NCBI GenBank assembly: GCA_009602735.1
Contig: WELA01006786.1
Location: 184,256 to 248,255, forward strand
Reading direction: 5' to 3'
Length of the DNA stretch: 64,000 bases
Origin: Mesotaenium endlicherianum
Taxonomy: Eukaryota; Streptophyta; Zygnematophyceae; Zygnematales; Mesotaeniaceae
Shown here: piece by piece, positions 42,771 to 53,546 of the stretch
Layout: each line of letters opens with the position of its first letter
Position numbering within the stretch: the stretch's first letter is position 1
Notes under the pieces: generated by a model
What the model was told of the DNA's origin: nothing
Database searches by the model: none
What the model saw: only the letters and a program-made list of their open reading frames with translations
Made by a program: the position numbers and the translations under genes

Positions 42771-44319
42771 TCACGTCCATTCGAGCTTTGCCGGACTTGG
42801 CAGCGGCCGGCGTGGCCATTCCTAGCAGCCTCACGGCTAACCTGGCTTACAATTCCCCACCAATTTTCAGGTGTCGGGAATTGTTTGTTTCGTTAGTTGT
42901 CACTCTACGCCTGTGACGGGGTGGACTTACATTCAACGGTGACTTTTACGAGTCGGCGTGGTTTAGTCGGTGTAATCGACCGTTGACCGTCCGTTTGAGC
43001 TTGCCGTAACTTCCGTCACGCGTGCTTGACCGTCAGTGATAGTTGCGACAATCGTGGTCAATGGTTGTGGTTGAGTCGATCCACACCAGTACGTCGAGGT
43101 AGCGGGCGAGCGCGAACAATCCTACTGTTTTGGCACTGCGGTATCCCGCAGCGGTCTGTGGTCTGCGTGCAATCGGTCGCGGGGCCCTGCGACGGGCCGA
43201 GTTTGGCTCAGCGTGACCTTGACGCGACCCTGAGCGACTCCTCGCAAACGTGTGTGAGTTGGACAACAACACATTTTGCGTGCGACTGAAGTCGACCTCT
43301 TGCGACGAAATTGTGCGAGCTACGGGCGGCTAAAAGGCAGGATGAGCGCCTTCAAGTCAGGATTGCATCGATGCAGGTACAGTCGAATTCAAGAAGAGGC
43401 TGGAAGGCAACGATGCAAGTACGGACGGCTGTAAGTGACATTTCACTATTGACGGATTAAAGCAGCGCTCCATAAGTGGAGCTGCGCCATACCCTTACCT
43501 CATTTTTCGTCACACGAATTCGGCTTGGCAGAAGTGTGGCGAGGCTTGGCCTGAATTCGCCTCCTCTTGCACTTACTAGGCGTGTTAACAACAGTGAAAA
43601 CAAGGTCGCGGGTGTGGGCGCTCTGATGAAAGCGTGCTTCGTTTGCAAAAAAGCAGTGGGAAGGATGGGGGATGGAGCTGGGCAGTACGTTAAAGGCCGC
43701 AATGGTTGAAAAGAGAGGAGAGAGGCTGGAGAGGAAGAGCGGCTCAAACGGGTTTCTTTTTAAGGCGTGCTTCTTCCTACTGACCCTGACATGGAGATCA
43801 ACGCTTTTTACAAATTGGTTGCTTGATGTCTTCTTCACTTTAGCAGATGCGCTGTAGTAAACTCTTGCGATGTTCAGAGTAACGGCTGCTTTGCAATAAA
43901 CTTTTGATTCACTTTGCAAATTTGTGCTTCGTGGGTTTATGGCGTCGATGCCTGCCTTTTGTCATTTAGTTGCTTTGATTTCGTCGCTGCACGGTGTCGT
44001 TTGGAATTGCTTGGTTGGTGGCATTTCCTCGTTTCCCCACAATGTTGAAATTGGGTATCGATCCAGTATGTCCAGTATGTCCAATATCAATTGGTACTTT
44101 GTGGGCTGCATGCGATCGCGGGCGACCACCTGCAACGGGCCGAATTTGCTAGAGCGCGACTGTGCGCAATGCCTAACGGCGTGTGCGAGCCGGGCAAAAG
44201 CACATATTCCGTGCGAGGACTGGCGACCTCTCGCGAACGAATTGTGCGAGTACTTGCGGATGGGGGAAGGCATGTACCCTCACGAGACTTTGAGTGCGCC
44301 GGGCCGGCCCACTACGAAT
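42771..44319. other. Unassigned region right of the LTR cluster
   Basis: No gene recognised. GC content is moderate with many CG words. Segments around 43140-43260 and 44110-44240 resemble each other weakly (CTGCGACGGGCCGAGTTT versus CTGCAACGGGCCGAATTT), suggesting older copies of the tandem unit to the right. TCCAGTATG occurs twice in tandem near 44066. The open frames on both strands lack family features. Confidence 0.4.
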
Positions 44320-45412
44320 GTGCATCGGATGTCTTCGAAATCGTCATTCGACTGACACATTGTTTTTGCGTTTCCGTTTGCGCTGGGAGTCGCGATTGGC
44401 GAGCCATGGCCGCTGTTGGGAGCCTGGAGGGGAGCGGGGGGCGGACGGGACCGAGGTGAGTTTGTTCGACGAGGTGAGTTCGTTCGACCCTCGCTCGTGT
44501 ATTGAAGTTTTTGGGGTTTTGTGGCGTCGATGCGTTGCTGTTTGTCATTTAGTGGTGTCGATGCGATGGTGTCGTGCGTGGTGATTGGTTCGGGCCAATT
44601 CGTCGCCCCCTCACAAAGTCAAAAATGACCACTGATTGAGTATGTGGTGTGGTTTGTGGTCGTCGGTAAGGCGCCCCTCACGTAACCTTTGTGAGGGGGA
44701 AATCAGTAAGGGGCTCGCCCGTGCGAGGCGGGTTTCTTGGTCGTTTCGACGTGTTCGAAATTCTTCGAAATGTTCGAGACCCTTCCTCGACGTTGATGCG
44801 CGTTTGGCTGCGCCGGGCCGGCGCGTGATAAATGCTCGTCGTGGGGTCGAAATCGTCATTTTACTATTTTGTGTGTTTGTGCAGGGGCGATGGACGGCGA
44901 CTGACGGGCCATGGCCGCTGGCGGGAGGGGAGCGGGGGGCCACACCGGCCGAGGTGAGTTGTGTCGACCCTCCCTCGTCTTTTCGGCTGTCGGACATGGC
45001 GAGGCCCCTCTTCTTGCTTGGCCCCGCCTTGTGTTCGTGATTGCTCATTCTGTTGATTGTGTTGAATTTGTTCCGACGGCGACGGGAGCCGTCCACGTAG
45101 TCGACGTTTCAAGTTGTGTCGTGCACGTTTTGATTTGTCGTCGTCGTTCGAGGGCGTCCGTGAGGGGGAAATTGTCGGCCTCTTCACAAACATCGAGAAC
45201 GGGGCCTGTTTTGTGTTCGTCAGTAAGGCGCCCCTCACGTAACTCTTTTGAGGGGGGAATCAGTAAGGGCCCTCGCTCGTGTGCGCGATGGCCTGTACGC
45301 GTTCGAAATCGGAGCTTTACGACGCGAAAGCGTTCGTCGAGCACGCTTTTCCTGTGCGGCCCTGACGCGGCCCGCCCTTTCGCGACCGCCGGCGCACTAT
45401 ATATGTGCATCG
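44320..45412. repeat. Diverged tandem array, units of about 0.5 kb (left part)
   Basis: Units aligned on a shared GCCATGGCCGCTG core at 44402, 44907 and, beyond G4, 51629. With G4 removed the spacings are about 505 and 574 bp. Each core is preceded by a T-rich stretch (ending TGTGCAG in two units) and followed by GAGGTGAG, so it resembles a small exon with acceptor and donor. Hairpins built on CCCCTCAC and GTGAGGGG recur near 44672 and 45230. The array continues at 51555. Confidence 0.7.
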
Positions 45413-46156
45413 TGAGAGGGGCAAAGTGCCCTAGTGGAAGCGTAGTGACTCACAAGGAAAGGAACTAGTTGCCATCATACTAGAGAGTGCAGCGGCATAT
45501 CACTAACAAAGCTTAGGAAAAATACTCAACATTTTGAATAGCAAGAAACTGCTCACAAATGATGTAGGATGAAGGGCCTTGTCATTACAAACCCGTAGAA
45601 ATTTACAGAAGTGAAAACTGATAAGAAACAAAGAAGTTATGCCTATTTATAATTTTCTGCCTAAGTGCTTCTCCCTAGGAGGAAGCTACGGATTTTCCTA
45701 AGTGTTCGTCAAATCGTCCCTTCCAGAATATTCGTGAGCAAGCCAGATCAGTCTAATCTGACGTGTCGGGCCGAATTGACGTCCACATACATGCATCGAT
45801 ATTACTAGAATATTCTATCTTAGACGCGCTAGGCTAAACCGAAACTTCTAGGTAAATCGACCTAGTGGGCACTCCGCGTCAGCCGAACTTACGTGAAGGT
45901 TCGAGTTCATTCTAACGGGCCAGATCGCTCGACGCTGTCGGTCAATCCGACGGTCGCGCTCACCGCGAATTAAGGGCAGTCGTCAACCGACCTCAAAACT
46001 AATTAAACTTCGGAAATCCATAACTCTCTCAATACTTGACCAAATTTGATGAACTTTATATCAAAATGACCACAAAAATGCACTCTACATGAATGTACAA
46101 TCAAAACATAATTGTATGAAACTCAAAAATGCACCTTATAAACCTATGACCTTACA
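45413..46156 (-). repeat. G4 3' LTR (744 bp)
   Basis: TGAGAGGGGCAAAGTG to GACCTTACA on the plus strand; pairs with 50811-51554. On the minus strand it follows the purine-rich TCATCC complement GAGGAGGGGGATGA. Confidence 0.95.
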
Positions 46157-49100
46157 TCATCCCCCTCCTCAAGATGCGACGTCCTCGACGCATTCTGCAG
46201 ATAACGTCTCAACTTACTCTTACAATGAGTCAAGTTGGCCTCTGGCTCCCAAGTGTTGTCGTCCGCATGGTAGCCTTTCCACTTGACCAGATACTCTTGG
46301 ACAAATCGTTGACCTCGCTTGACTCGTCGATCGCCGACAATCGCCTCCACTTCATACTCCAATACATCATCGATCTCGACCGGTGGTGGCGGTGTAGGTA
46401 GTCGTCCTGGATGTCCTTCATTCGGGTCAACGTATGGCCGCAGACAACTGACATGGAACACATCATGGATACGCCAGCCTGAAGGAAGTTCCAACTTGTA
46501 GGCCACTGGATTCACCTGCTTGAGCACTACAAAGGGACCTGTAAACCGTGCCCGCAGTTTCCTCTTGCCTGTGAAAGGTAGGTTCTCTGTGGACAAGAGT
46601 ACTTTGTCGCCCACATGGAATGTCACTTCCCTCCTGTGCTTGTTAGCATGCTTGACCTGCTCTTCTTGTGCCTTCCGAATACACGTCTTCGCCATATCCC
46701 AAGTCTTGGCCATCTGCTCCATAAAAGCTTGTGTAGTAGGAACCTGAGTCTCCTTGGCCTTCTCCAACAAGATGTTCCCTGGATGATATACTTCTCTCCC
46801 ATAAACCATAGCGAATGGTGACTGCTTGGTCGATCCCTGCATGCTGTTGTTGTAGGCAAACTCCAACCCTGGTAGCTTCTTGTCCCACTCTGAAGGGTCT
46901 TCCATAGTGAAACTCCTGAGCACCTCTTGCAGAGTTCTGTTGAGCCTCTCACTCTGCCCGTCTGTCTGAGGGTGATAGGAAGTGCTCATACTCAGCTTGG
47001 TCCCCATCAAAGTAAACAATGACCGCCAAAAGTTGCTAGTAAACCTTGGATCCCGATCTGAAACAATCACCTTCGGCAACCCATGTAGCCTGAAAATATG
47101 ATCAAAGAATAGCCGTGCCACATCTGCTGCCGTAGAAGTCTCCTTCATGGGAATGAAGTGAGCCATCTTGCTGAGTCTGTCAGACACAACCCATACTGCA
47201 TCGTGCCCTTGACCACTGACTGGTAACGATGTGATGAAGTCCATAGCAATCTGCTCCCAAGGATACTCTGGAATAGGCAGGGGCTGCAATGTACCTCCCT
47301 TCTTTTGATTTGGTGTCTTGTTTCTCTGGCACGCATCGCAACTCCTGATCCACTCCTCGATGTCCTTGTCCATATTTCTCCAGTAGTATTCCCGCTTCAG
47401 CACGCTTGCCGTCTTCTCGCTTCCAAAGTGTCCAGCATATAAGCAGTCATGATGCTCCGTAAGTAGTAAGTCTCGTAGCTCCTTGATGTCAGGTACCACC
47501 ACTCTCTTGGAATCACCATAATACCATATGCCGTCCTTCTTCTGCATACTCGAGTTGGACTCAGCTGCTCCACCATCAGCAAACTCTGGGTCCTCCTCAT
47601 AACCTCTTTGAAGCTTCTCCTTGAAGTCCATATTCTCCTTGATGACTGAGACAGCTGCAAGGTCACACCTCCTGGATAAAGCGTCTGCAGGGTTGATCTT
47701 CCCAGGTAAGTACTCAATCTTGTGGTCGAACTGTTGCAGAAACTCCATCCACCTTGCCTGTCTTGGTGTCAACGTTGGCTGCGTCATAAACTTCTCCAAG
47801 CTCTTGTGGTCGGTCTTGATGAACACCTTCCGGCCGTCCACATAACATCGCCAAATCCTCAAAGCCTGGATAATAGCCAACATCTCCCGCTCGTGTGCTG
47901 CATAGTTCTGCTCAGCAGGACTCAACTTCCTGCTCTCATATGCCACAGGCTGCAATCCTTTGCCCTGGTCCTGGAGAAGAATGGCTCCCACTGCGAAATT
48001 TGATGCGTCCGTGATGATGGTGAAAGGAAGCTCTGGACTTGCAATTGCCAACACAGGTGCCTGTGTCAACAGCTCCTTAATCTTCTCAAAGGCTTGCTGC
48101 TCCTTGTCACCCCATAGCCACTTCTCCTGCTTCTTCAACATGTCCGTGAGCGGTGCACACACCTTGGCAAATCCTTCAATGAAACGTCGATAATAATTCG
48201 CCATGCCGAGGAAACTCCTGAGTTGATGAATATCAGCAGGTACCGGCCAATCTCTGACTGCTTGCACCTTCTTCTGCTCCACCTTGACTCCTTCAGCTCC
48301 CACTATGTGTCCAAGAAACTCGACCTCCTTGAGACAGAAGTCGCACTTGCTCATCTTCCCATACAGCTTCTGATCTCTCAAGACCTCCAACACCTTCCTC
48401 AGATGCTCCACATGCTCTTCCAAGGTCTTCGAATAGATCAGGATGTCGTCCAAAAATACCACCACAAACTGGTCCAAGTAGGGTCTGAAGATACTATTCA
48501 TGAGTCCCATGAATGTAGCAGGTGCATTAGTCAATCCAAAAGGCATGACTGTGAACTCGAACAAACCATAGCGAGTTCTGAAAGCAGTCTTCTGAACGTC
48601 TCCTTCCGCAATCCGTACCTGGTGATAGCCACTCCTCAAATCGATCTTCGAGAAATACTTCGCCCCGACAAGCCTGTCAATCAACTCGTCCACTCGTGGA
48701 AGTGGGTACCTGTTCTTGATGGTGACCTTGTTGAGTGCCCGGTAGTCGACACACATCCTCATAGTCCCATCCTTCTTCTTCACAAATAAGACTGGCGCTG
48801 CAAATGGAGACTCGCTGGGTCGGATGAATCCCTTCTCCAATAACTCCGTCAGTTGCTTCTTTAACTCATCCAACTCCGCAAACGATTGTCGATAGGCGGG
48901 TCTCACTGGTGGCTTGCTCCCTGGTTCCAACTCAATCTTGTGCTCCATAGCTCTCTGTGGAGGTAATCCTGTAGGTAGTTCCTCAGGAAACACGCACTTG
49001 AACTCCTCCAACAGCGCCTTAATTTGGGCAGGCATCTCAGCAGGCTTCTTCTCTTGAGCAGTTGGGCTCTGCTCCTTCTGAGCAAGGGGATCAGACACCA

Positions 49101-49509
49101 CTACTTGCTCCTCCGGCGATGTACATTCGCCCAGGCTGTTAGGATTCACGCTTGCTCCATCTGATGACCTGGCCAGGGCCACCGAAACAAGGTACATCTC
49201 CTTCACCTGATTCGCCCTGCATAGCTTCTTAACTTGCAGGCTCGACAGAAGACAGTTACTTGTGGTCGTATCTACCTCCACCTGTTTCGCTGTCTCCATT
49301 CGACCATCACGCCCTTGGACTTTCACTTGTCCTGTGCTCCAGTGCACTTGAGGGTTGGCTTTCCTTAGCCATGGTCGGCCCAATATCACCTCATGGTGAC
49401 CCAACTCTGCCTGCTCCATAACTTCCTTACTCCGGTGCCCCGCTACTTCCACGTGAATAGCTTCCGTAGGTGCACCACACTTGAGTCTCTGCCCATTCGC
49501 CAAATTGCC
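46144..49509 (-). CDS. pol: G4 Pol: RT, RNase H, integrase, chromodomain
   Basis: 1119 aa from an internal ATG at 49503; the true start lies upstream through protease. RT has [19 protein letters not shown] and [10 protein letters not shown] (~350). RNase [15 protein letters not shown] and [10 protein letters not shown]. Integrase: [15 protein letters not shown] and CDACQRNK zinc site, then [21 protein letters not shown] and [14 protein letters not shown] for the DDE triad. A chromodomain ([31 protein letters not shown]) lies near 1040-1100. The C terminus overlaps the start of the 3' LTR by a few codons. All catalytic residues are present. Only the upstream frameshift prevents full expression. 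Confidence 0.94.
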   Translation of the reverse strand, partial: GNLANGQRLKCGAPTEAIHVEVAGHRSKEVMEQAELGHHEVILGRPWLRKANPQVHWSTGQVKVQGRDGRMETAKQVEVDTTTSNCLLSSLQVKKLCRANQVKEMYLVSVALARSSDGASVNPNSLGECTSPEEQVVVSDPLAQKEQSPTAQEKKPAEMPAQIKALLEEFKCVFPEELPTGLPPQRAMEHKIELEPGSKPPVRPAYRQSFAELDELKKQLTELLEKGFIRPSESPFAAPVLFVKKKDGTMRMCVDYRALNKVTIKNRYPLPRVDELIDRLVGAKYFSKIDLRSGYHQVRIAEGDVQKTAFRTRYGLFEFTVMPFGLTNAPATFMGLMNSIFRPYLDQFVVVFLDDILIYSKTLEEHVEHLRKVLEVLRDQKLYGKMSKCDFCLKEVEFLGHIVGAEGVKVEQKKVQAVRDWPVPADIHQLRSFLGMANYYRRFIEGFAKVCAPLTDMLKKQEKWLWGDKEQQAFEKIKELLTQAPVLAIASPELPFTIITDASNFAVGAILLQDQGKGLQPVAYESRKLSPAEQNYAAHEREMLAIIQALRIWRCYVDGRKVFIKTDHKSLEKFMTQPTLTPRQARWMEFLQQFDHKIEYLPGKINPADALSRRCDLAAVSVIKENMDFKEKLQRGYEEDPEFADGGAAESNSSMQKKDGIWYYGDSKRVVVPDIKELRDLLLTEHHDCLYAGHFGSEKTASVLKREYYWRNMDKDIEEWIRSCDACQRNKTPNQKKGGTLQPLPIPEYPWEQIAMDFITSLPVSGQGHDAVWVVSDRLSKMAHFIPMKETSTAADVARLFFDHIFRLHGLPKVIVSDRDPRFTSNFWRSLFTLMGTKLSMSTSYHPQTDGQSERLNRTLQEVLRSFTMEDPSEWDKKLPGLEFAYNNSMQGSTKQSPFAMVYGREVYHPGNILLEKAKETQVPTTQAFMEQMAKTWDMAKTCIRKAQEEQVKHANKHRREVTFHVGDKVLLSTENLPFTGKRKLRARFTGPFVVLKQVNPVAYKLELPSGWRIHDVFHVSCLRPYVDPNEGHPGRLPTPPPPVEIDDVLEYEVEAIVGDRRVKRGQRFVQEYLVKWKGYHADDNTWEPEANLTHCKSKLRRYLQNASRTSHLEEGDDVRS

Positions 49510-49826
49510 TTCTTAGGTTCATAATGCTTTTGCACAGGGATTCGCCACTTTTTCACCAGCTTCTTGTGCACAAAGTTTGCACTTGCGCCACTGTCGACCA
49601 TACACTTCGCCTTGTTGGCGTCGACCACTCCTTCCATGATGATAGGCTTGTCAACATCTCGTCTTATGCTTCTCGGCAGGCTCCTGGGGATAACCTCCTT
49701 GTGAGTTCTCGTCTTCACGCCAGTAGACACCCCAGAACGACTTACTGGCGTCCTCCTTTTTCCTGCTGTTGAGGTTGCTTCGCCTTCACATGACAGTCTC
49801 GAGCCAGATGTCCAAGCTTGCCGCAA
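49510..49826 (-). pseudogene. G4 protease start, shifted out of pol frame
   Basis: Contains the active site KCMVDSGASANFVHKKLVKKW in the frame that overlaps the end of gag in -1 register. Near 49509 the frame changes from KKAIW to the [10 protein letters not shown] reading of pol, consistent with loss of one A in a short A run. This is the only coding lesion seen in G4. The gag-pol transition itself would also need a -1 shift, near GGAAAAAGG at about 49755, a weaker slippery site than in G1. Confidence 0.8.
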
Positions 49827-50773
49827 CTATAGCACGGTCCTCTCGGCTTGAAATTCTGCTGCCTGCGCTGGTACTGCACAAGTCCCAACTCCATGGGTAC
49901 TGGACCTTGAACACTCGTGCTTGGCGCTTGAGATCCAAAGTGTCGATATCCTCCAAAGTTGTGGCTGCCCCACTGCCTCTGACTATACTCCACAGCGTCG
50001 ACCCTTGTTGCCAATGCCATCATTTCTCCAAGGCTGGTAGGGTCCTTGAACGCCACTTCCTTGGTCACAGTTGGCTTGAGTCCCCTCTTGAACTTGTCCA
50101 TCATCTCCGACTCGTGCATGGATGGACATTGAAGCACCAGCTCGTTGAAGCGCGATACATACTCTTGAACGCTTGCTCGTTGACGAAGGCGCACCAGTAG
50201 ATCTCGAGCGGTAGCCTCAGGCGCAATAGGTTGAAATTGCCTCTTCAAGCCTTCAAATAGCTGATCAACAGTAGCAGGAACTCCAGACAGCTGCTCTTCT
50301 CGTTCATACCAAGCTCCAGCACTCTTCTGCAGCAAAGTTATGACAAAGGCGACTTGCCTGTCGGGCGTGAGCGCAGAATACTCCATAAACTTCTTCACTC
50401 CAAAAATCCATTGATGAACAGGCGGCGATCCACGCTCTCCAGTATAAACTTCAGGCTTAGGTGCACGCACTCCTGATGCGGGTGGAATAACTGGTTGCAC
50501 CACTGGGTTAACATGAATCGGTGGTACAACAGGTGCAGGTGCCGAACTCGTCGAAGCGGCGTTCCCCATAACAACTCGCACCATTCTCTCCACCTCCGCG
50601 CGCATATTTTGTTGAAACTGGGTGTAGACTTCTCCTCCAATTGCATTTGCCACTTGCCTTAGCATCGCCTGCATTTCTTGTTGCTCTCTAGTCATTGTTG
50701 GTGCTGCCTGTTGCCCCGTGCGCTCAACATGCTCGACATGATCGCCTCCTCCAGCTGCCGGCTGCGACTCCAT
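49742..50773 (-). CDS. gag: G4 Gag
   Basis: 343 aa. Met/Gln-rich N terminus, then a typical Ty3/gypsy Gag region (YTGERGSPPVHQWIFGVKKF, RLRQRASVQEYVSRFNELVL, MDKFKRGLKPTV) and a CCHC knuckle, CYSCGKLGHLARDC, near residue 320. It starts 24 bases after the PBS and overlaps the protease frame by about 85 bases. Intact. Confidence 0.93.
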   Translation of the reverse strand: MESQPAAGGGDHVEHVERTGQQAAPTMTREQQEMQAMLRQVANAIGGEVYTQFQQNMRAEVERMVRVVMGNAASTSSAPAPVVPPIHVNPVVQPVIPPASGVRAPKPEVYTGERGSPPVHQWIFGVKKFMEYSALTPDRQVAFVITLLQKSAGAWYEREEQLSGVPATVDQLFEGLKRQFQPIAPEATARDLLVRLRQRASVQEYVSRFNELVLQCPSMHESEMMDKFKRGLKPTVTKEVAFKDPTSLGEMMALATRVDAVEYSQRQWGSHNFGGYRHFGSQAPSTSVQGPVPMELGLVQYQRRQQNFKPRGPCYSCGKLGHLARDCHVKAKQPQQQEKGGRQ

Positions 50774-50796
50774 AATATAATATGCAAACTAGCCCA

Positions 50797-50808
50797 GCTC
50801 CGATACCA
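50797..50808 (-). other. G4 primer-binding site
   Basis: Minus strand TGGTATCGGAGC, two bases after the 5' LTR; same variant as in G1. Confidence 0.85.
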
Positions 50809-50810
50809 GA

Positions 50811-51554
50811 TGAGAGGGGCAAAGTGCCCTAGTGGAAACGTAGTGACTCACAAGGAAAGGAACTAGTTGCCATCATACTAGAGAGTGCAGCGGCATATCA
50901 CTAACAAAGCTTAGGAAAAATACTCAACATTTTGAGTAGCAAGAAACTGCTCACAAATGATGTAGGATGAAAGGCCTTGTCATTACAAACCCGTAGAAAT
51001 TTACAGAAGTGAAAACTGATAAGAAACAAAGAAGTTATGCCTATTTATAATTTTCTGCCTAAGTGCTTCTCCCTAGGAGGAAGCTACGGATTTTCCTAAG
51101 TGTTCGTCAAATCGTCCCTTCCAGAATATTCGTGAGCAAGCCAGATCAGTCTAATCTGACGTGTCGGGCCGAATTGACGTCCACATACATGCATCGACAT
51201 TACTAGAATATTCTATCTTAGACGCGCTAGGCTAAACCGAAACTTCTAGGTAAATCGACCTAGTGGGCACTCCGCGTCAGCCGAACTTACGTGAAGGTTC
51301 GAGTTCATTCTAACGGGCCAGATCGCTCGACGCTGTCGGTCAATCCGACGGTCGCGCTCACCGCGAATTAAGGGCAGTCGTCAACCGACCTCAAAACTAA
51401 TTAAATTTCGGAAATCCATAACTCTCTCAATACTTGACCAAATTCGATGAACTTTATATCAAAATGACCACAAAAATGCACTCTACATGATTGGACAATC
51501 AGAACATAATTTTATGAAACTCAAAAATGCACTTTATAAACCTATGACCTTACA
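50811..51554 (-). repeat. G4 5' LTR (744 bp)
   Basis: Pairs with 45413-46156. Followed on the plus strand by CATCG, then by GGTGTCGTCAAAG, which continues the tandem unit cut at 45412. Confidence 0.95.
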
Positions 51555-51990
51555 CATCGGGTGTCGTCAAAGTTGTCATTTGACCGACACTCTTTTGCTT
51601 TTTGTGTTCGTGCAGCGGCGACTGCCGGGCCATGGCCGCTGGCGGGAGGGGGGACGGGGGGCGGACCGGTCGAGGTGAGTTGTGTCGAGCCGGCCTCTGT
51701 CTTTTCGGTCGTCGGCCATGGCGCGGGGCCCTCTTGCTTGGCCGCGCCTCTTTGTTTTTGTGGTGGTTGATTCGTTTCGACGCCGACGTCAACGCCCGAC
51801 TGTTTTGACGTCTCGTTTGCTGTCGTGGACGTTCCGTGCTGTCGTCGTCGCCGACTTGCGGTCGTCATTTCTGCTGCTGAAAGTTTGTCGTTCGCGTCCG
51901 TGTGGTTACGGTGACGCTCGCTTTTCGGAGTTTGGCGTTATCGTTCGGGGGCGTTCGTGAGGGGAACTTGTCGGCCCCCTCACAAACATT
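51555..51990. repeat. Right part of the tandem array unit interrupted by G4
   Basis: Continues the unit broken at 45412. It has the GTGTTCGTGCAG acceptor-like start, the GCCATGGCCGCTGGCGGG core and the GAGGTGAG donor-like end. It finishes with GTGAGGGG...CCCCTCAC, an inverted pair around 51958-51987. Confidence 0.7.
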
Positions 51991-53480
51991 CCACCACGAT
52001 CCAGAAGGAGAACGGGAAAGAGAACGAGTGTGCGGGGCCGAAAACGACCACGGGCGGATCCAATTAGGGTGTAGGCTACCCGTACTGACCGGGCCCCCTT
52101 GGGGTCGTTTAGTTTGGTTTGATGTTCGATGGTTCGCACCTCGATTTCGTACTTAACTTTCAAGGTATGGTCCGATGTGGAGCGATTGGACTCGATATCC
52201 ATTAGTGTTCGATTCGAGTTGGATCGATTTCGATATATTTCAATTCTTGGGATACACATGGTAAATTCCCGCCCCTAGAAACGGGGGTTGGAGTGGGTGT
52301 CGATGTCGACCGAACGAATGGAGCTATTATTTGGGCCGCTGCAATTGGGTGGCTTTCTCGGCCCGTGACGCGTGAATGTTGTGACGCGTTCGTTTGTGCC
52401 ATATAGTTTTTTAAGGACGTTTGGTACAGTTTATGTAGTTCAGCCTTCACGCAGTTTTTGAAAAGTGTATACGTACCTTAGCGGTCCGTCCAGCGAGGGC
52501 ACGTGGATCTCGGACATTACGTACATTGAAAATGATTAAGCTATGCCTACGAACTCATCGTGATGTCGTCTAATGATCGGGTAAAGATTATGTCTTGATT
52601 AACACAAAGCTATGGACGCATACCGTGATAAATCGTAATTGTGTGACACTATGATAAGTATGCAAAGTATGCAAAGGGCAGGAGTAGCGGACGCATTTGG
52701 CTAGTGTGAGGGGGTTCTGCGAGGAGGCAACCCACCTGAGCTGCTCTGTGTCACTCTAATCTGTAAAACGGGTGTGATCGCGACTTTCGTGCGTTTCGCA
52801 TCGTGCCTGCAGACATCTCCCTTCGGCGATTCGCGGCAGCTGTGGCAATGGCGCATTTGAATCACATTTTAGCGTTAGTGCTGGTGCTGTGTATATGAAC
52901 TTTCAAAAAATCTCGATTAACCGGCTGGAACCGACTTACCAGCCGTTGCTTAGAAGAGAATGAGGATAACGCGCGGTATTTTTCGTCGCCTTACTCCTTG
53001 TCTTTTGGTCGAGTTATATACATATATATTAAGAAAAAATATAGAGCCTTATAGTACTGCGTGGTGCCGCTTGGCATCGCATTTTTGTGTTCAGTAAGTG
53101 CTCGCCGTTTGTGTCAGGTAGTGTTCACGTCCAATTGGGCGCTTGTTGCAACCGGAACGTTGCAACCTCATGCGTCTCCATGTGGAGCCAGGAGGACTGG
53201 AGCCCCAGTGGAGCATTGTGCGTGACTCGATAAGACCAGCTTCCACCAGCTTCAGTCAATTTTTGGAAACTATCAAAGGCCATCTACTTTAGTGGGGAAA
53301 GCCAATGTACTTCAGTTTTGACGGGGGATTCAGTGTAGAAACCGGTAAAGGAATTTGGAATTTTGGAAATGTAGAAGTAGGTCTTAGCAAAAAAACATCT
53401 TAGCGTACCACAGGGGGGTGTTGGGTTGGGTGGTGTGGGACGAGCGTTCCTCCAGGGCCTGGATTGCTTTGTATGGTAAA
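51991..53480. other. Intergenic region upstream of the HSF gene
   Basis: No reading frame with family features. TATATACATATATATT at about 53024-53039 could serve as a distant TATA region. No transposon ends were recognised. Confidence 0.4.
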
Positions 53481-53487
53481 ACCTTTC

Positions 53488-53500
53488 GAACCTTCTGGAG
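53488..53500 (+). promoter_or_regulatory. Heat shock element upstream of the HSF start codon
   Basis: GAACCTTCTGGAG fits the alternating nGAAnnTTCnnGAA pattern, with two perfect units and a third at two of three bases. It lies 47 bp before the HSF ATG. HSF binding here would allow self-regulation, which is known for class B factors. Functional use is inferred. Confidence 0.5.
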
Positions 53501-53546
53501 ATGCATCTTACAGAAGGAAGAGTATAGTTTCCTCACATTGTCGACA

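Larger units (their letters stand above)
45413..51554 (-). mobile_element. G4: young Ty3/gypsy chromovirus, nearly intact
   Basis: 6142 bp. LTRs of 744 bp each (45413-46156 and 50811-51554) differ at about a dozen positions, roughly 98% identity. CATCG flanks both sides (45408-45412, 51555-51559). PBS complement at 50797-50808, PPT complement at 46157-46170. Coding capacity is gag plus pol with chromodomain, damaged by a single 1-bp shift in protease. It belongs to a different LTR family from G1 and has no ORF3. Confidence 0.96.

Noticed and set aside
46144-49503. G4 as an inserted pararetrovirus
   Set aside because: Paired LTRs, target duplication, integrase and chromodomain identify an LTR retrotransposon; no movement or coat protein is present.
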